DNA of 10,707 nucleotides from Methylomarinum sp964474415 (GTDB lineage Bacteria; Pseudomonadota; Gammaproteobacteria; Methylococcales; Methylomonadaceae). The notes beneath the pieces are model-generated. The model worked only from the letters and a program-made list of their open reading frames with translations, was not told the DNA's origin and did not search any database. The stretch is taken from contig CAYYSO010000082.1 in the NCBI GenBank assembly GCA_964474415.1, positions 1 to 10,707 of the forward strand, written 5' to 3'. The translations under genes were made by a program, and so were the position numbers. This document shows positions 5,431 to 10,707 of this stretch, piece by piece. The stretch's first letter is position 1. Each line of letters starts with the position of its first letter.

Positions 5431-7101
5431 ATGGAAAACGACAGTAATTATAATAGACGCCGGTTCCTGCAATATTCAGCTTTAGGCATTGCAGCAACAA
5501 CTTTTCCAGGTTTACTTCAGGCAAAAAGTGGGCGCATAAAAACTGCGCCAACCTCTGGATTTAGCCCCGATGTTGAAATTGAATTTACCGCCAGAAAAGC
5601 CTATATTCCGGTGTTCAACAGCGGGCCTTTGACGCAAGTACAGAAATACTATGCCCGTCTTTTAAAAGGGCCGGAACATACCTTGCAACATCTGCAAGGT
5701 AATTATCTGGGACCTATTTTAAATTATCAAAAAGGCCAAAAAGTCCGTATATTTTTCAACAACCGACTGTCTGAACCTTCTATTATTCACTGGCATGGGT
5801 TGCATGTGCCACAAAAAAGTGATGGTCATCCCATGTATTCCATCGCACCTGGTGAGCGCTTTATCTATGAGTTTGAAGTAATGAACAGAGCTGGCACCAG
5901 TTTTTATCATTCTCATGCTCATGAATTAACCGCTGAACAGGTTTATCAAGGATTAGCAGGATTAATCACAGTCACTGATGAGGAAGAAAAGAAACTGGAT
6001 TTACCCAGTGGAGAATATGATCTTCCGTTAGTGATTCAGGACAGGACATTAAATGACAGAAATCAACTTCGTTATCTGCACGGTATGCATGGACGTATGA
6101 TGGGATTTTTAGGTAATACCATATTAGTTAATGGTAAACCTGATATGGTATTTTCCGTAAAATCCCGTGCCTATCGATTCAGGGCATTAAATGGTTCCAA
6201 TTCCCGTATTTACAAACTGGGCTGGGATGACGGTACGCCATTAACAGCCATCGGCACCGATGCCGGCTTGCTGGAAAAACCGGAAACCCGTCCTTACATT
6301 ATGCTGGCTCCCGGGGAAAGAATTGATTTATGGTTGGATTTCAGTGGGCGAGCTGTGGGTTCTAAACTGGTGATGTTCAGTTTACCTTATGCCGGCGCTA
6401 TGCCACCCATGGTTGAAAGAATGCGTAAAGGTCAACCAGGTGGCGGTATGGGTAGAATGGGAGGTATGCGCGGCGGTATGGGAATGATGAGCAACACTTT
6501 GGCCCAAGGCGCTAAATTTCCGATAGCCACTTTTCATATAACAGAAAAAGTCAGTGACTCTCCTAAATTACCTACCAGATTAGTTAAAATCAACCGTTTG
6601 ACAGAAAAAGCGGTCGACAACGCCAATAATCCATTACCGATTGCTATTTCCATGAAACCGATGGCGCCACAACTCAACGGTAAATCATTTTCATTGGATA
6701 AAGTACAGGACTTTGAAAAAGTACCGCTGGGGTCCATTAAAAAAATTAAAATTTTCCACGATCACGGGATGAACAAAGGGGAACATAGTGGTGATGGCAT
6801 GAAAATGAGAGGGGGTATGATGGGAGGCGGCATGATGATGTCTATGGCACATCCTATACACCTGCATGGTCAGCAATACCAGGTTATTTCCAGAAAACCG
6901 GGCGTTATGCGTCAACAGGAATATGCCACTGTCAAAGATGGATTTATTGATTCCGGATGGAAAGATACCGTACTGGTAATGCCGGGTGAAGAGATCGAAA
7001 TCATCAAACCGTTTCAGGATTACCAAGGACTTTTTCTGTACCATTGTCACAACCTGGAACATGAAGACCTGGGGATGATGCGGCAATTTTATATTCGTTA
7101 A
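5431..7101 (+). CDS. Tat-exported CueO-like multicopper oxidase
   Basis: The 556-residue product has all four copper-binding motifs of three-domain multicopper oxidases: HWHG (120-123), HSHAH (160-164), HPIHLHG (474-480) and HCHNLEHEDLGMM (538-550), which supply the type 1, 2 and 3 copper ligands. M549 or M550 after LG is the probable axial type 1 ligand. RRRFLQYSALGIAA (9-22) is a twin-arginine signal, with likely cleavage after QA at 31, so the folded enzyme is exported to the periplasm. Two Met/Gly-rich segments (331-353 and about 443-473) recall the Met-rich region of CueO, where such Mets bind Cu(I). The final motif is closer to CueO than to CopA/PcoA. Likely role: Cu(I) oxidation and copper tolerance. 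It appears monocistronic, after a 139-bp gap from folA. Manganese or phenol oxidation cannot be excluded. Confidence 0.92.
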   Translation: MENDSNYNRRRFLQYSALGIAATTFPGLLQAKSGRIKTAPTSGFSPDVEIEFTARKAYIPVFNSGPLTQVQKYYARLLKGPEHTLQHLQGNYLGPILNYQKGQKVRIFFNNRLSEPSIIHWHGLHVPQKSDGHPMYSIAPGERFIYEFEVMNRAGTSFYHSHAHELTAEQVYQGLAGLITVTDEEEKKLDLPSGEYDLPLVIQDRTLNDRNQLRYLHGMHGRMMGFLGNTILVNGKPDMVFSVKSRAYRFRALNGSNSRIYKLGWDDGTPLTAIGTDAGLLEKPETRPYIMLAPGERIDLWLDFSGRAVGSKLVMFSLPYAGAMPPMVERMRKGQPGGGMGRMGGMRGGMGMMSNTLAQGAKFPIATFHITEKVSDSPKLPTRLVKINRLTEKAVDNANNPLPIAISMKPMAPQLNGKSFSLDKVQDFEKVPLGSIKKIKIFHDHGMNKGEHSGDGMKMRGGMMGGGMMMSMAHPIHLHGQQYQVISRKPGVMRQQEYATVKDGFIDSGWKDTVLVMPGEEIEIIKPFQDYQGLFLYHCHNLEHEDLGMMRQFYIR

Positions 7102-7113
7102 AAGCAATTATTG

Positions 7114-7177
7114 TATCAACAACGAGGATAATCATTTTTCCTGCTAGAAGGGAGGTGAAATGAAACTGTTGTTGATA
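7114..7177. repeat. 10-bp inverted repeat with 44-base loop after the oxidase gene
   Basis: TATCAACAAC (7114-7123) is the exact complement of GTTGTTGATA (7168-7177). The pairing starts 13 bases after the oxidase stop, but no T-run follows, so an intrinsic terminator is unlikely. The loop contains an extended Shine-Dalgarno and the start codon of a 17-codon ORF. Confidence 0.55.
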
Positions 7178-7213
7178 TTAAATAAAATAACTCTACCACC
7201 TGAAGTTTCTTAG
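7160..7213 (+). CDS. possible 17-residue leader peptide (doubtful)
   Basis: ATG at 7160 opens a short frame, MKLLLILNKITLPPEVS, ending at TAG 7211-7213. Eight bases before it match the anti-Shine-Dalgarno end of 16S rRNA without gaps (GGAGGTGA, 7151-7158), the strongest such site in the window, though it sits close to the ATG. The peptide is hydrophobic then carries a Pro-Pro pair, which can slow ribosomes. CACCT (7197-7201) inside the ORF could pair with the AGGTG of the ribosome binding site. It may be a chance ORF or a leader; I recognise no family. Confidence 0.25.
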   Translation: MKLLLILNKITLPPEVS

Positions 7214-7268
7214 CATTCGTCATCATATAAAAACTACCGCCGTTAGCAAAATGCGGTGTAGAACGCGG

Positions 7269-7305
7269 GTGTGAATTCATTCGCACAATGCAGATAAATC
7301 CACAC
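7269..7305 (+). repeat. copy B of a dispersed intergenic repeat
   Basis: This 37-bp stretch resembles 1250-1287: ATTCGC, seven variable bases, AGATAAATCC, then ACAC. The ends GTGTG (7269-7273) and CACAC (7301-7305) can pair, and GTGTGAAT with ATTCGCAC forms a second near-palindrome inside. A hairpin at 7235-7256 lies just upstream and may belong to the same element. Confidence 0.5.
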
Positions 7306-7377
7306 CTGAAACATCGCCAAAAAATCATGCAACTATTTACTATGCTTATTTACAAAATAGACTAAAGTATGGATTCG

Positions 7378-7383
7378 TATAAT
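7378..7383 (+). promoter_or_regulatory. TATAAT box upstream of the minor-pilin operon
   Basis: A consensus -10 hexamer lies about 70 bases before the small ORF at 7453 and 263 bases before pilV. The best -35 candidate, TTTACA at 7349-7354, is 23 bp away, too far for a normal sigma-70 promoter. I found no sigma-54 -24/-12 pattern in this gap. It is the best guess for the operon promoter but weakly supported. Confidence 0.3.
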
Positions 7384-7443
7384 TTAAAAAATGTAACTAT
7401 TCAACGTATATCTGTATTTAATATCAGTTACTTATTTTGGAAG

Positions 7444-7544
7444 GTACTGTGAATGTATCGGCTTAATTTTATAACAGTACAAGACAGCATGGAGAAAAAT
7501 AATAATTTCCAGCTTAAAATGATGAATTTTGCGATGTCCTGTAC
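7444..7544 (+). promoter_or_regulatory. two overlapping, mutually exclusive hairpins in the pilV leader
   Basis: GTACTGT (7444-7450) pairs exactly with ACAGTAC (7474-7480). GTACAAGACA (7477-7486) pairs at 9 of 10 positions with TGTCCTGTAC (7535-7544). The two helices share bases 7477-7480, so they cannot form together. The first encloses the start codon of the small ORF at 7453 and touches its ribosome binding site. This could be a conformational switch or chance. Confidence 0.3.
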
Positions 7545-7641
7545 ATTCAGCCTTACTAAAATCAGAAGACTATCACAGATAATATTCTCAGAGTGCAATA
7601 ATCTGAATTTCAAAGAGAGTATAAAACTTTATTTCCAGTAA
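7453..7641 (+). CDS. hypothetical 62-residue protein upstream of pilV (doubtful)
   Basis: The ORF has a good Shine-Dalgarno (GGAAGG, 7439-7444) eight bases before its ATG and ends four bases before the pilV ATG, the arrangement expected of the first gene of an operon. The product is basic and Asn/Phe-rich, with two Cys (in SCTF and SECN) and no signal peptide, prepilin cleavage motif or clear membrane helix. It is not FimT/FimU/GspH, the pseudopilin often found just before pilV. I do not recognise it. It could be a real small protein, a translated leader that couples to pilV, or a chance frame in AT-rich DNA. Confidence 0.35.
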   Translation: MYRLNFITVQDSMEKNNNFQLKMMNFAMSCTFSLTKIRRLSQIIFSECNNLNFKESIKLYFQ

Positions 7642-7645
7642 GCTC

Positions 7646-8251
7646 ATGAACATTCAAAAATATCATAATATCAGCGTTCATTGTAATAATGAAAACCAGA
7701 TTGGTTTTACGTTAATCGAGGTATTGATATCCATGGTTATTTTAAGCTTAGGTTTGCTGGGTATTTTTGCCATGCAATCACGGGCATTAATGGATAATCA
7801 GGATGCCTATTTACGAACTCAGGCCGTTTTTATGGCCTATGATATGAGTGACAGGATCAGAGCAAATGCTGAATATTGGGAAAATAATATTACCCAATCT
7901 AAACTTAATACCATTCTCAATAATGCTAAAGCATTTGATACAGCAGGTAAGCCCAAACATCCATTTTGTAATGCTTATGATCCAACTACCACAACTCTTT
8001 CATCACCATTGGCTGTACCCATAGCGTGTAGTCCACAACAAATGGCTGAATATGATGCTTATCGTTGGTTGAACAATGTAGGTTCTATTTTACCCAGTGG
8101 CAGTGTTACTTTAGTCAATGTAGCTGATCCCAATACAGCCAGTACGACTAAAGATATTATTCGACTGACAATAAGCTGGCAAAGGGCTAATCAAAATATT
8201 CAAAATAAGCTGGGCAGCAATGCTTCTTACTTACTGGATGTTAGATTATGA
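7646..8251 (+). CDS. pilV: type IV pilus minor pilin PilV
   Basis: PilV is a minor pilin that helps prime pilus assembly at the inner membrane and sits at the pilus tip complex. The 201-residue product has a prepilin peptidase site QIG|FTLIEVLISMVILSLGLLG, with G20 at -1, F21 at +1 and E25 at +5, followed by the hydrophobic helix (21-45). TQAVFMAYDMSDRIRAN (about 57-73) is typical of the PilV family. The leader before G20 is 20 residues, longer than the usual 6-10, and no start codon closer to the site is available in frame. The ribosome binding site is weak; the small ORF stop is four bases upstream. The stop overlaps the pilW start (ATGA), so the two are translationally coupled. The C-terminal part is expected to be a variable periplasmic domain. 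Confidence 0.88.
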   Translation: MNIQKYHNISVHCNNENQIGFTLIEVLISMVILSLGLLGIFAMQSRALMDNQDAYLRTQAVFMAYDMSDRIRANAEYWENNITQSKLNTILNNAKAFDTAGKPKHPFCNAYDPTTTTLSSPLAVPIACSPQQMAEYDAYRWLNNVGSILPSGSVTLVNVADPNTASTTKDIIRLTISWQRANQNIQNKLGSNASYLLDVRL

Positions 8252-9129
8252 AAATGAAACAAACTGGCTTTACTTTGGTTGAATTGATGATTGGATTGCT
8301 GCTGAGTACCGTGCTGATAGCAGGAATTGTGAAGGTTTTTATTGATAGCGGCAATAGTTTCAGAAAACAAAAAACCTTAAGCTATCTAATAGAAGACGGT
8401 CGTTATGTTCAGGAAGTTTTGGCTAAAGAATTCAGGAGATTAGGTTTTTTGCGTAATCGTTATGCTGCCGGGAATTTGCCTTCAGATATTTTTAAAACAG
8501 ATAACAATGTATTGGGTTCAGGATTTAACCTTGCAAGTGAAGAATATGTTTCAGGTGGATTTAATAATACTGGCTTTGGCGGTGATGCATTTGATATCAA
8601 TCATATCGTCTTCCGGTATCAATTGAATGACAGCAATGATTTATCATCTACCGACTATGCAGCATCTCCTTGCACAAGAGATATCTCTTTAACAACTGGA
8701 GAAGACCCGGCGATTGAAAAAATTGTCGTCACCTTATATTTTTACGTAGCATTTGATACAACATTAACTACACCAGTACTCTATTGTAAAGCAAAACGCG
8801 ATAATTTGGATGATACCTCTAAAAACAAGGTTTCAAGTGCCATTCCTTTAATATCCAATGTTGAAAAATTATTTGTTTTATATGGGATTGATACGGATGC
8901 TGATGATTATGCAAACCAGTATTTGAGAGCTGATCAAGTCAATACGACTGACTGGAAGAATAATGTAGTCAGCGTCCGTCTTTATCTGGTGTTAGGAAGT
9001 GAAGAGCCTAATGTTATTTTAAAAACACCTAGTTATAACATTGATGACCGGTCTTATGTTGTCAATTCTCCTGCCGATAAACGTTTATATAAGGTGTTTA
9101 CCTCAACTATTTCTTTTAGGAATGATTAG
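8248..9129 (+). CDS. pilW: type IV pilus minor pilin PilW
   Basis: PilW works with PilV and PilX in the minor-pilin complex that starts pilus assembly. The 293-residue product begins MKMKQTG|FTLVELMIGLLLSTVLIAG, a canonical seven-residue leader with Glu at +5, then FIDSGNSFRKQKTLSYLIEDGRYVQ... and EFRRLGF, characteristic of PilW. The middle shows DINHIVFRYQ and IEKIVVTLYFY, beta-strand segments of the pilin head, and paired Cys residues in SPCTRD and LYCKAK that could form a disulfide. ATG overlaps the pilV stop by four bases and pilX starts two bases after the stop, so the three are one operon. Confidence 0.88.
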   Translation: MKMKQTGFTLVELMIGLLLSTVLIAGIVKVFIDSGNSFRKQKTLSYLIEDGRYVQEVLAKEFRRLGFLRNRYAAGNLPSDIFKTDNNVLGSGFNLASEEYVSGGFNNTGFGGDAFDINHIVFRYQLNDSNDLSSTDYAASPCTRDISLTTGEDPAIEKIVVTLYFYVAFDTTLTTPVLYCKAKRDNLDDTSKNKVSSAIPLISNVEKLFVLYGIDTDADDYANQYLRADQVNTTDWKNNVVSVRLYLVLGSEEPNVILKTPSYNIDDRSYVVNSPADKRLYKVFTSTISFRND

Positions 9130-9131
9130 TT

Positions 9132-9713
9132 ATGAATAGTCATAAACAACGTGGTGTTGTACTGATATTTTCGCTGGTGATGCTGCTGTTAATAACATTA
9201 GTGGGTGTCAACATGATTCAACAAAACAGACTCCAGTTTATGATGGCTGCAAATGCTCAAGAACAGACAACCATATTTGCTTCTGCTGAAGACGTTCTTG
9301 ATTTGGCAGAAAACTATATCGGTGGACAGCGTTATACAGCATGGCCTTTGCCAAATCCAATCCCAAGTCCGGTAGGCACTACTTATACTTGCAATAAAAC
9401 CGGGACAAAGTTTGTACAGATGACGCCAGGAGATATTTCAGGAAGTCTTGGTTTATCTGCTGCAACCATAGCGTCAGGTTTAACTGCCAGCATTACTCAG
9501 ACAGCCTGTATGTCAATAGCGGGTGTAGAATCGGTGTGTACTCCTGACCCCAGTGAATCCAGTGGCTGGAGCGCTAGTGAACTGCAATGTAATCAGAGCG
9601 ATCCAGCGCAATGCTCTACAGAAGTCTATACTATTCGCATAACTGCTCCCAATCCAACAACGGGGAGCCAGCGAATAGTTGAGTCGAAGTATGCCGTCAG
9701 ATGTGATATGTGA
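9132..9713 (+). CDS. pilX: type IV pilus minor pilin PilX
   Basis: The 193-residue product starts MNSHKQRGVVLIFSLVMLLLI, the typical PilX N-terminus: basic leader, Gly at position 8, then a hydrophobic helix lacking the +5 Glu found in PilV and PilW. It is followed by VNMIQQNRLQFMMAANAQEQTTIF, also characteristic. The remaining 130 residues are Thr/Ser-rich with six Cys (TYTC, TACM, SVCT, LQCN, AQCS, VRCD), an even number suggesting disulfides in a periplasmic head. PilX belongs to the priming complex with PilV and PilW and in other species promotes aggregation and adhesion. It starts two bases after pilW. The gap to the next gene is 39 bp, so that gene is probably in the same transcript. Confidence 0.86.
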   Translation: MNSHKQRGVVLIFSLVMLLLITLVGVNMIQQNRLQFMMAANAQEQTTIFASAEDVLDLAENYIGGQRYTAWPLPNPIPSPVGTTYTCNKTGTKFVQMTPGDISGSLGLSAATIASGLTASITQTACMSIAGVESVCTPDPSESSGWSASELQCNQSDPAQCSTEVYTIRITAPNPTTGSQRIVESKYAVRCDM

Positions 9714-9752
9714 TGTTGTATACGCAATTTAAAGTGTTATAAGGGGAAAAAA

Positions 9753-10707
9753 ATGAAGCGAAAAACTGATAATATCATAATCCCGTTAGCTATGGGTTTG
9801 GCATTAGCTGGTGGAACAATACTACTTCCAGCATCGGCTTATGCTGGAGCTGACAGTTCAAAAAAGCCTGATAGTTCACATAGTCCCGACAGCAATTCTC
9901 GAGGGAACAGTAATGAAGAAAAAAAAATAATCATTTGCCATGTGCCCAAAGGAAACCCTGCCAACAAACATACCATTCATATTGGTTTTAGCGCCTGGCC
10001 AGCGCATAGGGATAATCATGGCGGAGACTATTTAGGCTCCTGTAATAATCCGCCTTCAACACCAACCAGTACCACTACGACCTCAACCGAGAATTTAGTG
10101 GTTATTAAAGATTGTACCGGTGAATATCGAAAAACCCTGGTAGAACTCACCCAGTCCTATTTTGATCCGGTCATTGTTAACGATGACGCTTTGGATGATG
10201 AAGATATGGTCACTGCACTGAGCCAATGTCTGGATAAAGGCGATAGTAGTGACAGTAGTAAAAGTGACAGCGGTAAAAACAAGTCGGATAGCGGTAAAGG
10301 CGGTGGACATGACAGCGTTTCTGACAGCGGTAAGCATCATCGAATCAGCGGTTGTAAAAACAGGGATTCAAGCGATTCACATAAAGACTCCGGTGACTCG
10401 AAAGAATCTGATTCCAGTAAAAATTATCACAAAAAACTGCAACAACGGAAAAAAGTATTTGATTCTGCCGATCCGCTTAATAAACATGGCGACAGCAGTT
10501 TGAATATTTCTGATAGCAGTATGGATGATAGTGATGTTTATACTGAATATAAGAAATGTGTGGATTCTGATTCTGCTCATAAAGGCGATTCCGATAAAGG
10601 CGATTCCGGACATAAATATCGAATCATGAATAATTGTTCCAATGCACAAACAATAAAAGCTGCGATTAAAACACACAAAGAAAAAGTAGCCGATGATGAT
10701 AGCAGTA
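9753..10707 (+). CDS. secreted Ser/Asp-rich repeat protein of unknown function (3' end outside window)
   Basis: The frame opens at ATG 9753 behind AAGGGG (9741-9746) and stays open to the window edge (318 codons), so the protein is incomplete. Residues 1-31 are a Sec signal peptide: basic MKRK, a hydrophobic core at 8-25 and cleavage after AYA. Residues 62-97 form a Cys/His block (CHVPKGNP, HTIHIGFSAWPAH, NHGGDYLGSC), a pattern I recognise from other secreted bacterial proteins but cannot name. A Thr/Ser/Pro linker (100-112) follows, then two degenerate repeats (115-197, 198-290) and the start of a third (291 on), each with two Cys, joined by Ser-Asp-Gly-Lys tracts. Its place after pilX suggests a pilus-linked or surface role, which is inference. 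No PilY1 C-terminal domain is visible. The alternating DS/SD composition recalls surface stalks or calcium-binding linkers. Confidence 0.8.
   Translation, partial: MKRKTDNIIIPLAMGLALAGGTILLPASAYAGADSSKKPDSSHSPDSNSRGNSNEEKKIIICHVPKGNPANKHTIHIGFSAWPAHRDNHGGDYLGSCNNPPSTPTSTTTTSTENLVVIKDCTGEYRKTLVELTQSYFDPVIVNDDALDDEDMVTALSQCLDKGDSSDSSKSDSGKNKSDSGKGGGHDSVSDSGKHHRISGCKNRDSSDSHKDSGDSKESDSSKNYHKKLQQRKKVFDSADPLNKHGDSSLNISDSSMDDSDVYTEYKKCVDSDSAHKGDSDKGDSGHKYRIMNNCSNAQTIKAAIKTHKEKVADDDSS
9936..10043 (+). other. coding segment for Cys/His block (residues 62-97)
   Basis: Within the secreted protein, C62-H63 and C97 bracket a block with H73, H76, H85 and H89, in the order CHVPKGNP, HTIHIG, AWPAH and GDYLGSC. 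The two Cys could form a disulfide and the His residues could bind a metal; neither is proven by sequence alone. The block precedes the repeat region and is separated from it by a Thr-rich linker. Confidence 0.65.
10095..10707 (+). repeat. degenerate tandem domain repeat with Ser-Asp linkers
   Basis: Unit 1 covers about 10095-10343, unit 2 10344-10622, and unit 3 starts at 10623 and is cut off. Shared landmarks in order: Ile-x-x(x)-Cys (VIKDC, RISGC, RIMNNC); YRKTL or YHKKL then Phe-Asp; DDEDMVTALSQC or DDSDVYTEYKKC; then Leu/Val-Asp, and a GDS/SDSGK tract ending in DSG-x-x-x-R. Unit 2 has an additional Ser/Asp insertion after its first Cys. The repetition is at protein level; the DNA copies are diverged apart from GATAGT/GACAGC-like tracts. 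Confidence 0.6.

Larger units (their letters stand above)
7102..7452. other. multicopper oxidase-pilus operon intergenic region
   Basis: No confident gene is seen here. The stretch holds a 10-bp inverted repeat (7114-7123 with 7168-7177), a 17-codon ORF behind a very strong Shine-Dalgarno (7160-7213), a hairpin ACCGC/GCGGT (7235-7239 and 7252-7256), repeat copy B (7269-7305) and a TATAAT box (7378-7383). No convincing intrinsic terminator for the oxidase gene was found. Confidence 0.55.

Noticed and set aside
6691..7107. 138-codon open frame on the - strand
   Set aside because: It is antisense to the multicopper oxidase gene across copper-binding motifs, and its sequence reflects the reverse complement of His/Met codons.
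7116..7328. 70-codon - strand frame in the oxidase-pilus gap
   Set aside because: It crosses the inverted repeat, the hairpin and repeat copy B, which are non-coding in character, and shows no family features.
7428..7613. 61-codon - strand frame opposite the small pilV-leader ORF
   Set aside because: It has no ribosome binding site, no recognisable features and lies fully antisense to a better supported frame.
10240..10420. Possible CRISPR or tandem DNA repeat in the GATAGT/GACAGC-rich stretch
   Set aside because: There is no fixed repeat length or spacer; the periodicity is Ser-Asp codon use in an open frame.
10095..10676. Two - strand frames (10095-10340, 10377-10676) and a + frame (10249-10503)
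   Set aside because: They overlap the secreted repeat gene, whose frame has a signal peptide, ribosome binding site and repeats; their Ile/Thr/Ala-rich sequence is a shadow of Ser/Asp codons.

Overview
The window reads as chromosomal DNA of an AT-leaning gammaproteobacterium. GyrB, ThyA, FolA and the YbhP-type protein all look gammaproteobacterial. A Tat-exported multicopper oxidase and a minor-pilin operon would fit a Methylococcales-type methanotroph, but that placement is inference. There is no insertion sequence, phage gene, tRNA, rRNA or CRISPR array.

Layout, left to right. (1) 1-1139: the 3' part of gyrB, closed by a strong intrinsic terminator. (2) 1433-3614: thyA, a CDP-archaeol-synthase-like (CarS/DUF46) membrane protein gene and a ybhP-like EEP-family phosphodiesterase gene, all on + and closely spaced, so probably one transcription unit behind a promoter near 1373. 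(3) 3679-4719 on -: an asparaginase-superfamily gene, convergent with ybhP and divergent from folA. (4) 4773-5291: folA. ThyA uses methylene-tetrahydrofolate and yields dihydrofolate; FolA reduces that back to tetrahydrofolate, so both halves of the dTMP cycle lie within 4 kb. (5) 5431-7101: a CueO-like multicopper oxidase with a Tat signal and two Met-rich loops. (6) 7102-7645: a long leader region with inverted repeats, a degenerate copy of a repeat also seen after gyrB, and two doubtful small ORFs. (7) 7646-9713: pilV, pilW and pilX, overlapping or abutting, encoding minor type IV pilins. (8) 9753 to the window edge: a signal-peptide-bearing, Ser/Asp-rich secreted protein that runs off the end.

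The most novel item is the last gene. It lies 39 bp after pilX, where pilY1 often follows in minor-pilin operons. It carries a Cys/His motif block and then a degenerate tandem repeat of about 85-95 residues, with paired cysteines joined by Ser-Asp-Gly-Lys linkers. No PilY1 hallmark is seen in the visible part. I infer a surface or pilus-associated protein of undescribed type. Other points worth a look are an Ala in place of the conserved Pro before the ThyA catalytic Cys, a likely Lys-to-Gln change at the asparaginase catalytic Lys, the CarS-like/YbhP pairing, and possible switching hairpins ahead of pilV.
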